From the NCBI GenBank assembly GCA_964473485.1, contig CAYYPH010000004.1, positions 62,001-126,000 on the forward strand: a stretch of DNA of 64,000 nt, in the 5' to 3' direction. Both the position numbers and the translations under genes were made by a program. Below the pieces are notes generated by a model. It made no database searches and was not told where the DNA came from. It was given only the letters and a program-made list of their open reading frames with translations. Each line of letters starts with the position of its first letter. Within the stretch, counting starts at the first letter, position 1. Of the stretch, positions 8,937-16,521 are shown in pieces. Source of the DNA: CAIVAT01 sp964473485 (GTDB lineage: Bacteria > Bacteroidota > Bacteroidia > Bacteroidales > FEN-979).

Positions 8937-9973
8937 AACAGGCCGGCAACATATTGCTCACAGGCGCTTCCGGGCTGGCAGGCGGGCACATCGCCCGGTA
9001 CTTCAGCCGCCACGGGGCCAGCGTCCATGCGATGGTACGACCGGGAAGCGACACCTCCTTCATCCGCGACCTGCCCGTACGCCTCGTGCACGGCGACGTC
9101 ACTGACCCCGCCTCCCTCGACCGGCTGTGCAGGGGAATGGATACAGTCATCCACACCGCCGCCAGGGTCGCCGACTGGGGTCGCTACGAAGATTTTTACC
9201 GGGTCAACGTCACCGGTACCCTCAACGTCCTGGAGGCCGCAGCGGCCAACGGTATCGGCCGGGCGATCGTCCTCGGCTCGGTATCGAGCTACGGGGAGGA
9301 GGACTGCCAAACGCTGAAGGACGAGACGTGCCCGTTCAGGTCGCATTACCCTTACGCCTTTGGCCGCTTGATCCCTTCGGGGATGAACCATTACCGCGAC
9401 ACCAAGGCGGAGGCCACCCGGCTGGCCATGTCGTTTGCCGAGGCCCGCGGGATGAACCTGACCGTGCTCGAACCCGCCTGGATCTACGGCGAAAATGAAT
9501 CCAACAGCGGCTTCTACGAGTACCTGAAACTGGCCGCCGCGGGGATCCCCTTCGTGCCTGGGCGCCGCTCCAACACCTTCCATGTCATCCACGCGGCCGA
9601 CCTGGCCCGGGCCTGCTGGCTGGCCTACCTGTCACCGCCGTCGGGGGCCGTACGCATCATCATAGGAAACAGCAGTCCCGTGAACATGCGGCATATCTTC
9701 GGCCTCTTCTGCCGCGAAGCAGGGATCAGGCAGCCCCGCTGCCTCCCGAAATGGGTGATCTACCCGGTGGCGCTGATCATGGAAAGCCTCTTCCTCCTGC
9801 TGAACAAACCCTCGCCACCCCCGCTGACCCGGTCGAGGGTCAACATGTTCTACGATTCCATCGGCTTTTCAACCAAACGGGCCGAACAACTCCTTGGATT
9901 CACCAGCCGGGTGGAACTTGAAACGGGGATCCGCGAAACAGTAAAATGGTACCGACAAAACCAATGGCTATGA
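8933..9973 (+). CDS. NAD(P)-dependent epimerase/3-beta-HSD-type reductase
   Basis: The start is the ATG of the ATGA overlap with the ketosynthase stop; the open frame extends further upstream only in a frame that overlaps the real ketosynthase. The protein is an extended short-chain dehydrogenase: the Rossmann motif TGASGLAGG near residues 10-18, HGDVTDP for the adenine pocket, HTAARVADWG, and the catalytic pair Tyr154/Lys158 in YRDTKAE. The sequence resembles the 3-beta-hydroxysteroid dehydrogenase/dihydroflavonol reductase branch, which reduces or oxidises ketones on hydrophobic substrates. In bacterial sphingolipid synthesis an enzyme of this superfamily reduces the 3-keto group, so reduction of the aminoketone made by the downstream oxoamine synthase is a plausible role. 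That role is inference. Confidence 0.88.
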   Translation: MKQAGNILLTGASGLAGGHIARYFSRHGASVHAMVRPGSDTSFIRDLPVRLVHGDVTDPASLDRLCRGMDTVIHTAARVADWGRYEDFYRVNVTGTLNVLEAAAANGIGRAIVLGSVSSYGEEDCQTLKDETCPFRSHYPYAFGRLIPSGMNHYRDTKAEATRLAMSFAEARGMNLTVLEPAWIYGENESNSGFYEYLKLAAAGIPFVPGRRSNTFHVIHAADLARACWLAYLSPPSGAVRIIIGNSSPVNMRHIFGLFCREAGIRQPRCLPKWVIYPVALIMESLFLLLNKPSPPPLTRSRVNMFYDSIGFSTKRAEQLLGFTSRVELETGIRETVKWYRQNQWL

Positions 9974-11253
9974 AGACCTATATCGGGAATAAGCGGAAAA
10001 TGATGAACGCCCGCATCAAGGCAGCCGTGCTCCTGCACTTCCTGCCGCTGATCGTCACCGGGAAACTCAGCCCCGGCCGGTTCATCCGTTTTGCCAAACG
10101 GCTCCTGTTCTTCCTCTCCCTGATGAAGGACAACAAATACGTTCACACCGGCCGTGGCGTTAAGATCAACCTCTACGTGCCGGCCTTCCCCTCCCCCGCC
10201 TTCTACCAGTCGTGCGCCAAGGTGATGGAGTTCAAAAGGAAAATGCCCGCCGTCACCGTCCTGATGTCGGTGACCTCCGCATGCCGGTTTCGCTGCAAAC
10301 ACTGCTACCAGCAGCTCGACCGGGGCCGCGATGCCGATATCGGCCTCCTGGTGGGTGCCGCACGTTACCTCCAGGACCAGGGGATGGCCTTTTTCAACAT
10401 CGAGGGCGGGGAACCCTTCCTGGTCTTCGACAGGCTGCATGAGCTCGCCGGGGCCATCGACCGTCGGTCGGAGATCCTCGTCAACTCCACGGGCGACGGG
10501 ATCACGCCAGAACGGCTCAGGATCCTGAACCAAAACGGCAACCTGGCGGGGATTATGTTCTCGCTGCATACGCATGATCCGGAAAAGCTCAACGACTTCA
10601 TGGGATCGCCCCGGGCATGGAGCACCCTCGAAGCGGGGGTGGAGGCATGCCACCGCGAAAAGGTACCGGTGATGTTCAACTCCTGCCTGTCGCGCGACGA
10701 TTTCTTCGACGGGACCTTCGAAAAGGTGATGGACCGGGCGAACGCGTTCGGCGCAGTGCTGGTGCAGATGATCAAGCCCAAGCCGGCCGGCGGGTGGCTC
10801 GAATCGGGCGCCGCCGTCTTCTCGCCCGGCGACCTTGCGCTGGTGGGCGAAAAACTCACCGGCTTCAACAACCTGAAGGCATTCCGCCGTTATCCCGCCA
10901 TCGCCCCCATGTTCATCGACGAAGACCACGACCATTTCGGCTGCACGGCCGGGGGAACCGACCGGTTTTACATCAACGCCAAAGGCGACGTGCAGCCCTG
11001 CGAATTCCTCAACCTCTCGTTCGGCAATATCGCCGATGAACCCTTCGCCGCGATATACCAGCGGATGCGGAAACGCTTTGAAACCCCCGGCGACTGCTGG
11101 CTGTGCGAGAAATATTCGGCCACCATCGCCGGCCTCTTCCGCGAACACAGGCTGACCTCCCTGCCCCTCGACCCGGGGCTGTCGGAACAGGTCCTGGCAA
11201 AACTGGAACAGGGCAACGTCCCCGCATTTTACGAAAAGGTTGTAAATATCTGA
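9970..11253 (+). CDS. radical SAM protein with hydrophobic N terminus and SPASM-like C terminus
   Basis: The start at 9970 is the ATG of an ATGA overlap with the preceding stop. The CX3CX2C cluster is Cys105, Cys109 and Cys112 in ACRFRCKHCYQQ, and GGEP follows in NIEGGEPFL, as required for SAM binding. About 100 residues precede the cluster; they include hydrophobic and basic stretches (AAVLLHFLPLIV, RLLFFLSLMK), unusual for the family and suggesting membrane or lipid association. Further cysteines after residue 310 (FGCTAGG, VQPCEF, CWLCEKY) could hold an auxiliary iron-sulfur cluster of SPASM or twitch type. Sitting among lipid-type enzymes, it may act on an alkyl or prenyl chain. There is no peptide substrate gene nearby. 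Family certain, substrate unknown. Confidence 0.88.
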   Translation: MKTYIGNKRKMMNARIKAAVLLHFLPLIVTGKLSPGRFIRFAKRLLFFLSLMKDNKYVHTGRGVKINLYVPAFPSPAFYQSCAKVMEFKRKMPAVTVLMSVTSACRFRCKHCYQQLDRGRDADIGLLVGAARYLQDQGMAFFNIEGGEPFLVFDRLHELAGAIDRRSEILVNSTGDGITPERLRILNQNGNLAGIMFSLHTHDPEKLNDFMGSPRAWSTLEAGVEACHREKVPVMFNSCLSRDDFFDGTFEKVMDRANAFGAVLVQMIKPKPAGGWLESGAAVFSPGDLALVGEKLTGFNNLKAFRRYPAIAPMFIDEDHDHFGCTAGGTDRFYINAKGDVQPCEFLNLSFGNIADEPFAAIYQRMRKRFETPGDCWLCEKYSATIAGLFREHRLTSLPLDPGLSEQVLAKLEQGNVPAFYEKVVNI

Positions 11254-11258
11254 CCGCC

Positions 11259-12296
11259 ATGAAAACAAACCATGAATCCCGGAAAGTCCCCGTGGAAGCC
11301 TTCCTCTGGGCCTATATAAAATCGATGCGCCTCTACTACTCCTTCGTGACCGGCATCGCGGGGTGGATCGGCGTTTCGTTCTACCAGTTCGTGGCACGGT
11401 CGGAGGGCCCCCGCGGCACCTCCGGCATCGTCAAGACCATCGAGACGCCCACCCGCCCCGAGAAGATGCTCCTCATCCTGGTCCTGCTCTTCCTGGCGTG
11501 GGGGATCAACCAGATCATCAACGACTACCTAGGGAGGAAGGAAGACCGCATCAACGCCCCCGACCGGCCGATGGTCTCCGGAGAACTCGACCCGAACAAG
11601 GCCCTCATGCTGTCGGTCGCACTGCTCATCCTGAGTTTCGTGGTCACGGCAATCTTCCTCGAACCCATCGCCATCCTCCCGCTGGCAGCCGGGGTGCTGC
11701 TCAACATCCTCTACGAATACGCCAAGGGATACGGCATCTGGGGCAACATCGTCTTCGGTGTGATGATCAGCATGTGCGGCCTGTTCGGCTTCTGGGCCTC
11801 GGGTCCTATGGACCTCTACATGACCAAAAGCAGGTTCAGCGCCCTCTTCTTCATCGGCGTCATGAACGGACTGATGACCTACTACACCTATTTCAAGGAT
11901 TTCGCAGGGGACATGGCCGCCGGTAAAAAGACGATCATCGTTAAGATGGGGCTCGAAAAGAACCGCTACATCTCCATCTCGGCCGCTTTCCTGCCGTCGG
12001 TCCTCTTCTTCGCCGGCTATTACGGCTTCCGCTCGTTCGAGATCGACCTTAACAACACCTTCGTGATCCTGGGTGTGCTGACCGTCTTCCTGCAGATCTG
12101 GACGGGCTACCTCTATTACAAGAATCCGAAGGGGGAGATGACCTATTACTCGCTGGTCACCAACTTCAGGGCCTGCACCTGCGGGCAGGCGACGATCATC
12201 GCGCTGTTCAACCCCACGCTCGGGATGATCCTTTTCCTCGTCACGTATGTCTTCGTGGGTTTTCTTTTCAACCTTCATACAAACATCAAGGCCTGA
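11259..12296 (+). CDS. UbiA-family membrane prenyltransferase
   Basis: A polytopic membrane protein of 345 residues with about eight to nine hydrophobic segments. The first Asp-rich motif is NQIINDYLGRKEDRINAPDR (residues 84-103) and the second is KDFAGDMAAGKKT, both typical of UbiA enzymes that bind prenyl diphosphate through magnesium. The start at 11259 follows the preceding stop by five bases; the open frame upstream is the shadow of the radical SAM gene. UbiA members prenylate quinone precursors, porphyrins, sugars or glycerol phosphates. None of the quinone-pathway partners is nearby, so the acceptor is probably the product of this operon. The final 60 residues include FRACTCGQATII, whose paired Cys is odd for the family. 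Confidence 0.85.
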   Translation: MKTNHESRKVPVEAFLWAYIKSMRLYYSFVTGIAGWIGVSFYQFVARSEGPRGTSGIVKTIETPTRPEKMLLILVLLFLAWGINQIINDYLGRKEDRINAPDRPMVSGELDPNKALMLSVALLILSFVVTAIFLEPIAILPLAAGVLLNILYEYAKGYGIWGNIVFGVMISMCGLFGFWASGPMDLYMTKSRFSALFFIGVMNGLMTYYTYFKDFAGDMAAGKKTIIVKMGLEKNRYISISAAFLPSVLFFAGYYGFRSFEIDLNNTFVILGVLTVFLQIWTGYLYYKNPKGEMTYYSLVTNFRACTCGQATIIALFNPTLGMILFLVTYVFVGFLFNLHTNIKA

Positions 12297-12298
12297 CC

Positions 12299-13525
12299 AT
12301 GAAAGCACTGGAACCATACCAGGTAAAAGGCGTCACCTTCCGGAACCGGATCATCCGTTCGGCCACCTACGAGGGGGCCTGCGACCGCGAAGGGTTTGCC
12401 ACCGCAGCGTATGGCGAAATGTATGAGAACCTGGCACGGTCAGGGGCCGGGGCGATCATCACCGGGTTTGCCTTCATCACCCCCGAAGGCCGGGCGATGC
12501 AGCCGGCACAGGCGGGGATCGATGCTCCCGACAAGATACCAGGCCTCAGGGCCATGACCGACCGGGTGCACCGGCATGGATGCCCGGTCTTCCTCCAGGT
12601 CGCCCATTCCGGCCGGCAGACCCTCGGCCGAATCACCGGGCTGCCGGTTCGCGGCTGCTCGGCACGCCGTTCGCCCTACTTCCGCGAACGGCCGCTCCCG
12701 TTCTCGACCAGGGAAGCCGAAGATATTGCCGGCCGCTTCGGGATCTCGGCCGCCTACGCCCGCGAGGCGGGGTTTGACGGCATACAGCTGCATGCCGCCC
12801 ACGGTTACCTCATCCACCAGTTCCTGCTGGCCGGCGTCAACAACCGCCGCGACGAATTCGGCATCGACCCGCAGACAGGCATCGGAAGCGCCTTCCTCGA
12901 ACGGATCATCGCCTCCGTGAGGCAGCGCTGCGGCCAAGACTTCCCCCTCCTGGTCAAGATCAGCGGTGCAACGGGCGACGACCGGCAGTTCGGGCCCCGC
13001 CAGTTCACGGCCCTCATCGGCCTGCTCGACCGGGCCGGCGTCGATGCCATCGAGATCAGCTTCGGCACCATGGACCTTCCCTTCAACATCTTCAGGGGCG
13101 ACCTGCCGGTCGGCCTGATCCTGGACCGGAACCCGCTATACAGGGCCCGCAGCATATGGCGCAGGACCCTGAACAAAACCCTCATCGACCTCTGGTTCCG
13201 CCCGAAACTCCTCCCCTTCACCCCGACCTACAACCTGGAATACGCGCAGCAGGCCAAACGCCTGACCCGCATCCCGGTGATCTCGGTGGGCGGCTTCAGG
13301 ACCGGGCGTGAGATCGAAGCCGCGCTGGCCGGGTGGAAAACCGACCTAGTCGCCCTTTCACGGCCCTTCGTGGCTGAGCCTGACTTTGCAGAAAAGATAA
13401 CGCATGACCCGGACCACCGCTCGCCCTGCACCTGCTGCAACTGGTGCGCGGTGATGTGCGACTCCGGGGAATCCACCAGATGTTACCGTAACAATAAAAA
13501 ACACCATTATGGAACTGTTCAATGA
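12299..13525 (+). CDS. old-yellow-enzyme-family NADH:flavin oxidoreductase with Cys cluster
   Basis: An FMN TIM-barrel reductase: the N terminus PYQVKGVTFRNRIIRSAT, the substrate-binding AHSGRQT, the barrel motif GFDGIQLHAAHGYLIHQFL, NNRRDEFG and VISVGGFRTG are all family hallmarks. At the C terminus, CNWCAVMC followed by another Cys eight residues on resembles the 4Fe-4S site of the larger dienoyl-CoA-reductase subgroup, but the protein stops there and lacks the second flavin and NAD(P)H domain. It may therefore need a separate electron donor. Reduction of an activated C=C bond in a prenyl or enoyl intermediate is the natural guess. The stop overlaps the acyl carrier protein start by 17 bases. 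Confidence 0.88.
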   Translation: MKALEPYQVKGVTFRNRIIRSATYEGACDREGFATAAYGEMYENLARSGAGAIITGFAFITPEGRAMQPAQAGIDAPDKIPGLRAMTDRVHRHGCPVFLQVAHSGRQTLGRITGLPVRGCSARRSPYFRERPLPFSTREAEDIAGRFGISAAYAREAGFDGIQLHAAHGYLIHQFLLAGVNNRRDEFGIDPQTGIGSAFLERIIASVRQRCGQDFPLLVKISGATGDDRQFGPRQFTALIGLLDRAGVDAIEISFGTMDLPFNIFRGDLPVGLILDRNPLYRARSIWRRTLNKTLIDLWFRPKLLPFTPTYNLEYAQQAKRLTRIPVISVGGFRTGREIEAALAGWKTDLVALSRPFVAEPDFAEKITHDPDHRSPCTCCNWCAVMCDSGESTRCYRNNKKHHYGTVQ

Positions 13526-13760
13526 AGTGGCCGCCATCATCAACCACAACACCGGAAGGAATGATGTCATCAGGCCCCAGGACCGCCTCCGGGAGGACCT
13601 GCAGATCGATTCGCTCGATACCCTGCTGATCGGGTGCGAGCTTGAAGACCGTTTTCACATCACGATCGGCCCCGACGAGATCAAGGGGCTGAAGGTGGTG
13701 CAGGACATTGTCGAGAGGCTGTGTGTGCTTACCGGCGTTCCCCGGCCGGTCAACTCCTGA
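13509..13760 (+). CDS. acyl carrier protein
   Basis: Eighty-three acidic residues with the phosphopantetheine site Ser35 in LQIDSLDTLLIG and a four-helix ACP pattern. It carries the acyl intermediates of this pathway as thioesters and is distinct from a housekeeping AcpP, being embedded between the reductase and the oxoamine synthase. It begins within the upstream gene and ends four bases before the next one. A dedicated ACP next to an alpha-oxoamine synthase is also seen in bacterial sphingolipid and prodiginine-type clusters, where the acyl donor is ACP-bound rather than CoA-bound. No fused domains. Confidence 0.92.
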   Translation: MELFNEVAAIINHNTGRNDVIRPQDRLREDLQIDSLDTLLIGCELEDRFHITIGPDEIKGLKVVQDIVERLCVLTGVPRPVNS

Positions 13761-13764
13761 AGGT

Positions 13765-14946
13765 ATGGACACGGAAAGCTTTTATGCCGGGCACCGGCTC
13801 GACGACCGCGTGGCCCGGGAGGCGGGTTTCAACCCCTATTACCCGCCCATCGGTTCCTCCCTCGGCGACCCGCTGCTGATCGGCGGCAGAGAATTCATCA
13901 ACCTGGCGTCGAACAACTACCTGGGGCTGGCGAACGACCCTCGGGTGGTGGAGGCGGCCATCGGCGGGCTGCGAAAGTACGGCGTCTCGATGTGCTCGAC
14001 CCCCGTGGCCGCCGGCTACAGCGAACTGTTCCGACAGGCCGAGGAGACCATGGCCGCCTTCACAGGCCTTGAGGCAGTGCTTGTTTTCCCATCGTGCTAC
14101 CAGGCCAACAACGGGCTTTTCCAGACCATCGCACGGCCGGCCGACCTCATTGTGGTCGACCGCTTCGCCCACTCCTCGCTGCTCGAGGGCATCCGTGCCG
14201 CCGGCTGCAAGTACCGGCCCTTCCTGCACAACGACCCCGGGCACCTCGAAGAGATCCTGCGCCGATCCGGTTCGTTCGGCCAGGTATTTGTCGTCACCGA
14301 GTCGGTCTTCTCCACCGAGGGGAGCATCGCTCCCTTCCGCGAGATCTGCGACCTCTGCAACCGGTACGGGGCCATCCCGGTGGTCGACGACTCGCATGGC
14401 ATCGGCGTCATCGGGGCGAACGGGAAAGGTATCCTGGAACACGCGGGGATCGGAGAATTCCAGGGGATCTACACAGCCTCCCTGGGCAAGGCCCTGGCCA
14501 CGGCGGGCGGCATCGTGGCGGGCAGGCGGTCGCTCATCGACTGCCTCCGGTTCTCGGTTTCGCACCTGCTTTATTCCACCGCGCTGATCCCGGCGGCGCT
14601 TTCGGCCGCCATCGAGGTGACGGGGATCATCACCCGCGAATTTCCCGCCATCTCCGCCCGGATGTGGAGGTATGCCCGCACGCTGGGCGACGGGCTCCGG
14701 GCCTCGGGATACACGGTGGCCGGCAACGGCGCACCCATCGTCTCGGTTTGCAGCGGCGGTAGTGTCGACACCCTGGTGCTGTCGAAGAGCATGTACGAAA
14801 AGGGGATCCTCGGCACCCCCTTCATCTGGCCGTCGGTGCCCGAACAGCAGGGCCGCATCCGGCTTATTGCCGGCGCCAACCTCCGGCCTGAGTCGGTCGA
14901 CCGGGCCGTTGCGCTCTTCCACGAAATAGCGGAAACCACCCCATGA
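13765..14946 (+). CDS. alpha-oxoamine synthase (AONS/serine-palmitoyltransferase family)
   Basis: The start at 13765 was chosen because the frame upstream overlaps the ACP gene; the protein is then 393 residues, normal for the family. PLP-binding features are complete: SNNYLGLAND near the N terminus, VDDSHGIGVIG for the ring-stacking and Asp contacts, and Lys242 in TASLGKALATAGG for the internal aldimine. Family members condense an acyl thioester with Gly, Ala, Ser or cysteate and release CO2, giving a 2-amino-3-ketone (7-keto-8-aminopelargonate, 3-ketosphinganine, capnine precursors). With a dedicated ACP immediately upstream and no other biotin gene present, a lipid aminoketone is more likely than biotin. 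The amino-acid substrate cannot be deduced. Confidence 0.88.
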   Translation: MDTESFYAGHRLDDRVAREAGFNPYYPPIGSSLGDPLLIGGREFINLASNNYLGLANDPRVVEAAIGGLRKYGVSMCSTPVAAGYSELFRQAEETMAAFTGLEAVLVFPSCYQANNGLFQTIARPADLIVVDRFAHSSLLEGIRAAGCKYRPFLHNDPGHLEEILRRSGSFGQVFVVTESVFSTEGSIAPFREICDLCNRYGAIPVVDDSHGIGVIGANGKGILEHAGIGEFQGIYTASLGKALATAGGIVAGRRSLIDCLRFSVSHLLYSTALIPAALSAAIEVTGIITREFPAISARMWRYARTLGDGLRASGYTVAGNGAPIVSVCSGGSVDTLVLSKSMYEKGILGTPFIWPSVPEQQGRIRLIAGANLRPESVDRAVALFHEIAETTP

Positions 14947-15887
14947 GATACTTCCTGGTCATCAACCCGCGCTCGCGGAACGAACGCAGCCGGAAAACCT
15001 TCCCGGCGGTCCTCGAAACCTTCCGTCGGCGGGGGGCGGCATTCGACCACGTCTTTGCCTCGTCGTACCGGTCGGTGCAGGCAGAGTCGGCTTATGCAAA
15101 CCGGCAGGGGTACGACGTGATCGTGGCCATGGGGGGCGACGGCACCATCAACGGTGTGCTGAACGGCTTCTACGATACGGCAGGGAGGCGCATCTCCTCC
15201 TCCCGGATGGCAGTGATTTACACCGGGACCAGCCCCGACTTCTGCAAAAGCTACGGGATCCCGACCGATACGGCCGGATCGCTGGCCAACCTCTTCAGCG
15301 GGCAAACACGACGCATTCGGACCGGCAGGATCGTCTTCACGGGCGAGGGGGTGAATGAAGAAGGGCGAAGCCATATTTTTGCCTGCTGTGCCAACATCGG
15401 CCTCGGGGCGGAGGTGGCGACCCTCTCGAACCAGATCAGGAAGTACACGGGCGATTTCGCCGGCACGCTGATCGCCGTGGCCTGGAACCTACTGGCCGCC
15501 GGGCCGCGTGAGATAATCCTGAGGGTGGATGAAAGGCAGCTTGCCCTAACGAAGGTCATGAACATCGCGGCAGGAAGGACGAAATACATCGCTTCGGGGA
15601 TCCGGGTGCCTGCGGGCCTCGCCGACGGCGACGACCGGCTCTACCTGCTGACGGCCGGTGACATAGGCTGGCGGTCGCTGCCGGGGTTGCTGTACCGGGC
15701 CTATGCCGGGAAAGTTTCTGATGAGGGGGTGCTGCAACTCCGGTATGCCCGGGCGGTGGACCTGCGCTCCCCCGGGCGGAAGACCGGCGTGGAGTGCGAC
15801 GGCGATGCCTCCGGTTTCCTGCCATGCTCCATCGGCCTGGCCCCCGACCCGTTGGACCTGGTGGCAGACAGCCTGCGGGATCCATGA
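14943..15887 (+). CDS. diacylglycerol-kinase-family lipid kinase
   Basis: A soluble lipid kinase of the DAGK catalytic family: LVINPRSRNERS at the N terminus, the nucleotide-binding AMGGDGTINGVLNG with GGDGT at residues 64-68, a TGTSPDFCKSYGIP segment in place of the usual GT(A/G)ND(F/L)AR, and GVECDGDASG near the end for metal and lipid contacts. The TSPDF replacement at the GTxNDFA position is notable. Sphingosine and ceramide kinases belong to the same superfamily, so phosphorylation of the operon's lipid product is a reasonable inference. The start overlaps the preceding stop (ATGA). Its stop lies two bases from the stop of the convergent DUF3795 gene, leaving no room for a terminator between them. 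Confidence 0.85.
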   Translation: MRYFLVINPRSRNERSRKTFPAVLETFRRRGAAFDHVFASSYRSVQAESAYANRQGYDVIVAMGGDGTINGVLNGFYDTAGRRISSSRMAVIYTGTSPDFCKSYGIPTDTAGSLANLFSGQTRRIRTGRIVFTGEGVNEEGRSHIFACCANIGLGAEVATLSNQIRKYTGDFAGTLIAVAWNLLAAGPREIILRVDERQLALTKVMNIAAGRTKYIASGIRVPAGLADGDDRLYLLTAGDIGWRSLPGLLYRAYAGKVSDEGVLQLRYARAVDLRSPGRKTGVECDGDASGFLPCSIGLAPDPLDLVADSLRDP

Positions 15888-15889
15888 TT

Positions 15890-16342
15890 TCACGAATACC
15901 TCGGTTTATCCCTTATTTCACGGTAATAGTTCTCCATCCCGACCTCCCTGATCCGCAAATTGATCGCGACTGACCGCTTGTGCAGGTGTTCATCAAAACC
16001 GGTGTGGTCGCACGGAAATTCAGGACATTCGTAACAAAAATCCCTTCCCCGGAGGTTCACGCAATCCCTGACCATGCAACTTTTAAACAACCGGCAATGT
16101 TCCTTCCGGCAACCTTTGCAATCGACGGTTGAAAAATACTCCAGCAGCTTCCTGAAACCTGGATACTCCCTGAATGACGGTTCATCGAGCAGTACCGAGA
16201 ACCGTTCGGCATACACATCAAAGTTGCCCAGGGCCTCGGCGAGTGTTTTACTGCTTTGCCGGATAACCCCTTCGGAATAGGCAAAACACTTTTCGCAGAA
16301 TATTCCGCATGGACCAAAACTGTCTTTTACTTCGCGACTCAT
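15890..16342 (-). CDS. DUF3795-type cysteine-rich protein
   Basis: The start at 16342 (MSREVKDSFGPCG) is preferred over the upstream ATG at 16399 and a GTG at 16456, because a strong promoter at 16402-16431 would put the transcript start at about the 16399 codon. The protein has paired cysteines throughout (FGPCGIFCEKCFAY, CKGCRKEHC, CMVRDCV, FCYECPEFPC), the signature of DUF3795, small proteins expected to bind zinc or an iron-sulfur cluster. No function is established for the family. It converges on the lipid operon but shows no functional tie to it. Confidence 0.8.
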   Translation of the reverse strand: MSREVKDSFGPCGIFCEKCFAYSEGVIRQSSKTLAEALGNFDVYAERFSVLLDEPSFREYPGFRKLLEYFSTVDCKGCRKEHCRLFKSCMVRDCVNLRGRDFCYECPEFPCDHTGFDEHLHKRSVAINLRIREVGMENYYREIRDKPRYS

Positions 16343-16401
16343 TTTTACGGTGCTGATGGGTTGCGCAATCACGTAATTGCTGCAAATCGGTTTATTCATG
16401 A

Positions 16402-16431
16402 CAAATGTAGTTGTTCGCAATAAGATTCCAA
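16402..16431 (-). promoter_or_regulatory. predicted promoter of the DUF3795 gene
   Basis: On the minus strand TTG (16429-16431) is followed after exactly 19 bases by TACATTTG (16402-16409), a full match to the Bacteroidota TTG-N19-TAnnTTTG pattern. Its position decides the start of the downstream gene. Confidence 0.65.
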
Positions 16432-16487
16432 AGAGGCTTTTTAACAATTCCTCCACCTGTCTGAGTTTTTATTTAGATTCATTCCAT

Positions 16488-16495
16488 TATATTTG
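16488..16495 (+). promoter_or_regulatory. predicted -7 element of the pirin gene
   Basis: TATATTTG matches TAnnTTTG perfectly and lies 26 bases ahead of the pirin start. No clear TTG is present at the -33 position. Confidence 0.55.
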
Positions 16496-16521
16496 CACCG
16501 GCCATTAACACGTTAACAGAA

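Noticed and set aside
9850..11397. 515-codon open frame on the minus strand opposite the radical SAM gene
   Set aside because: The plus strand carries a clear radical SAM protein with cofactor motifs; the opposite frame is Arg-, Gly- and Val-rich with no motif, a product of high-GC codon usage.
13750..14922. 390-codon open frame on the minus strand opposite the oxoamine synthase
   Set aside because: It mirrors a recognised PLP enzyme with a complete active site; composition is typical of an antisense frame.
13765..14946. bioF (7-keto-8-aminopelargonate synthase) for biotin synthesis
   Set aside because: Family fits, but no other biotin gene is nearby and a dedicated ACP and lipid-type enzymes surround it; a specific bioF call is not supported.
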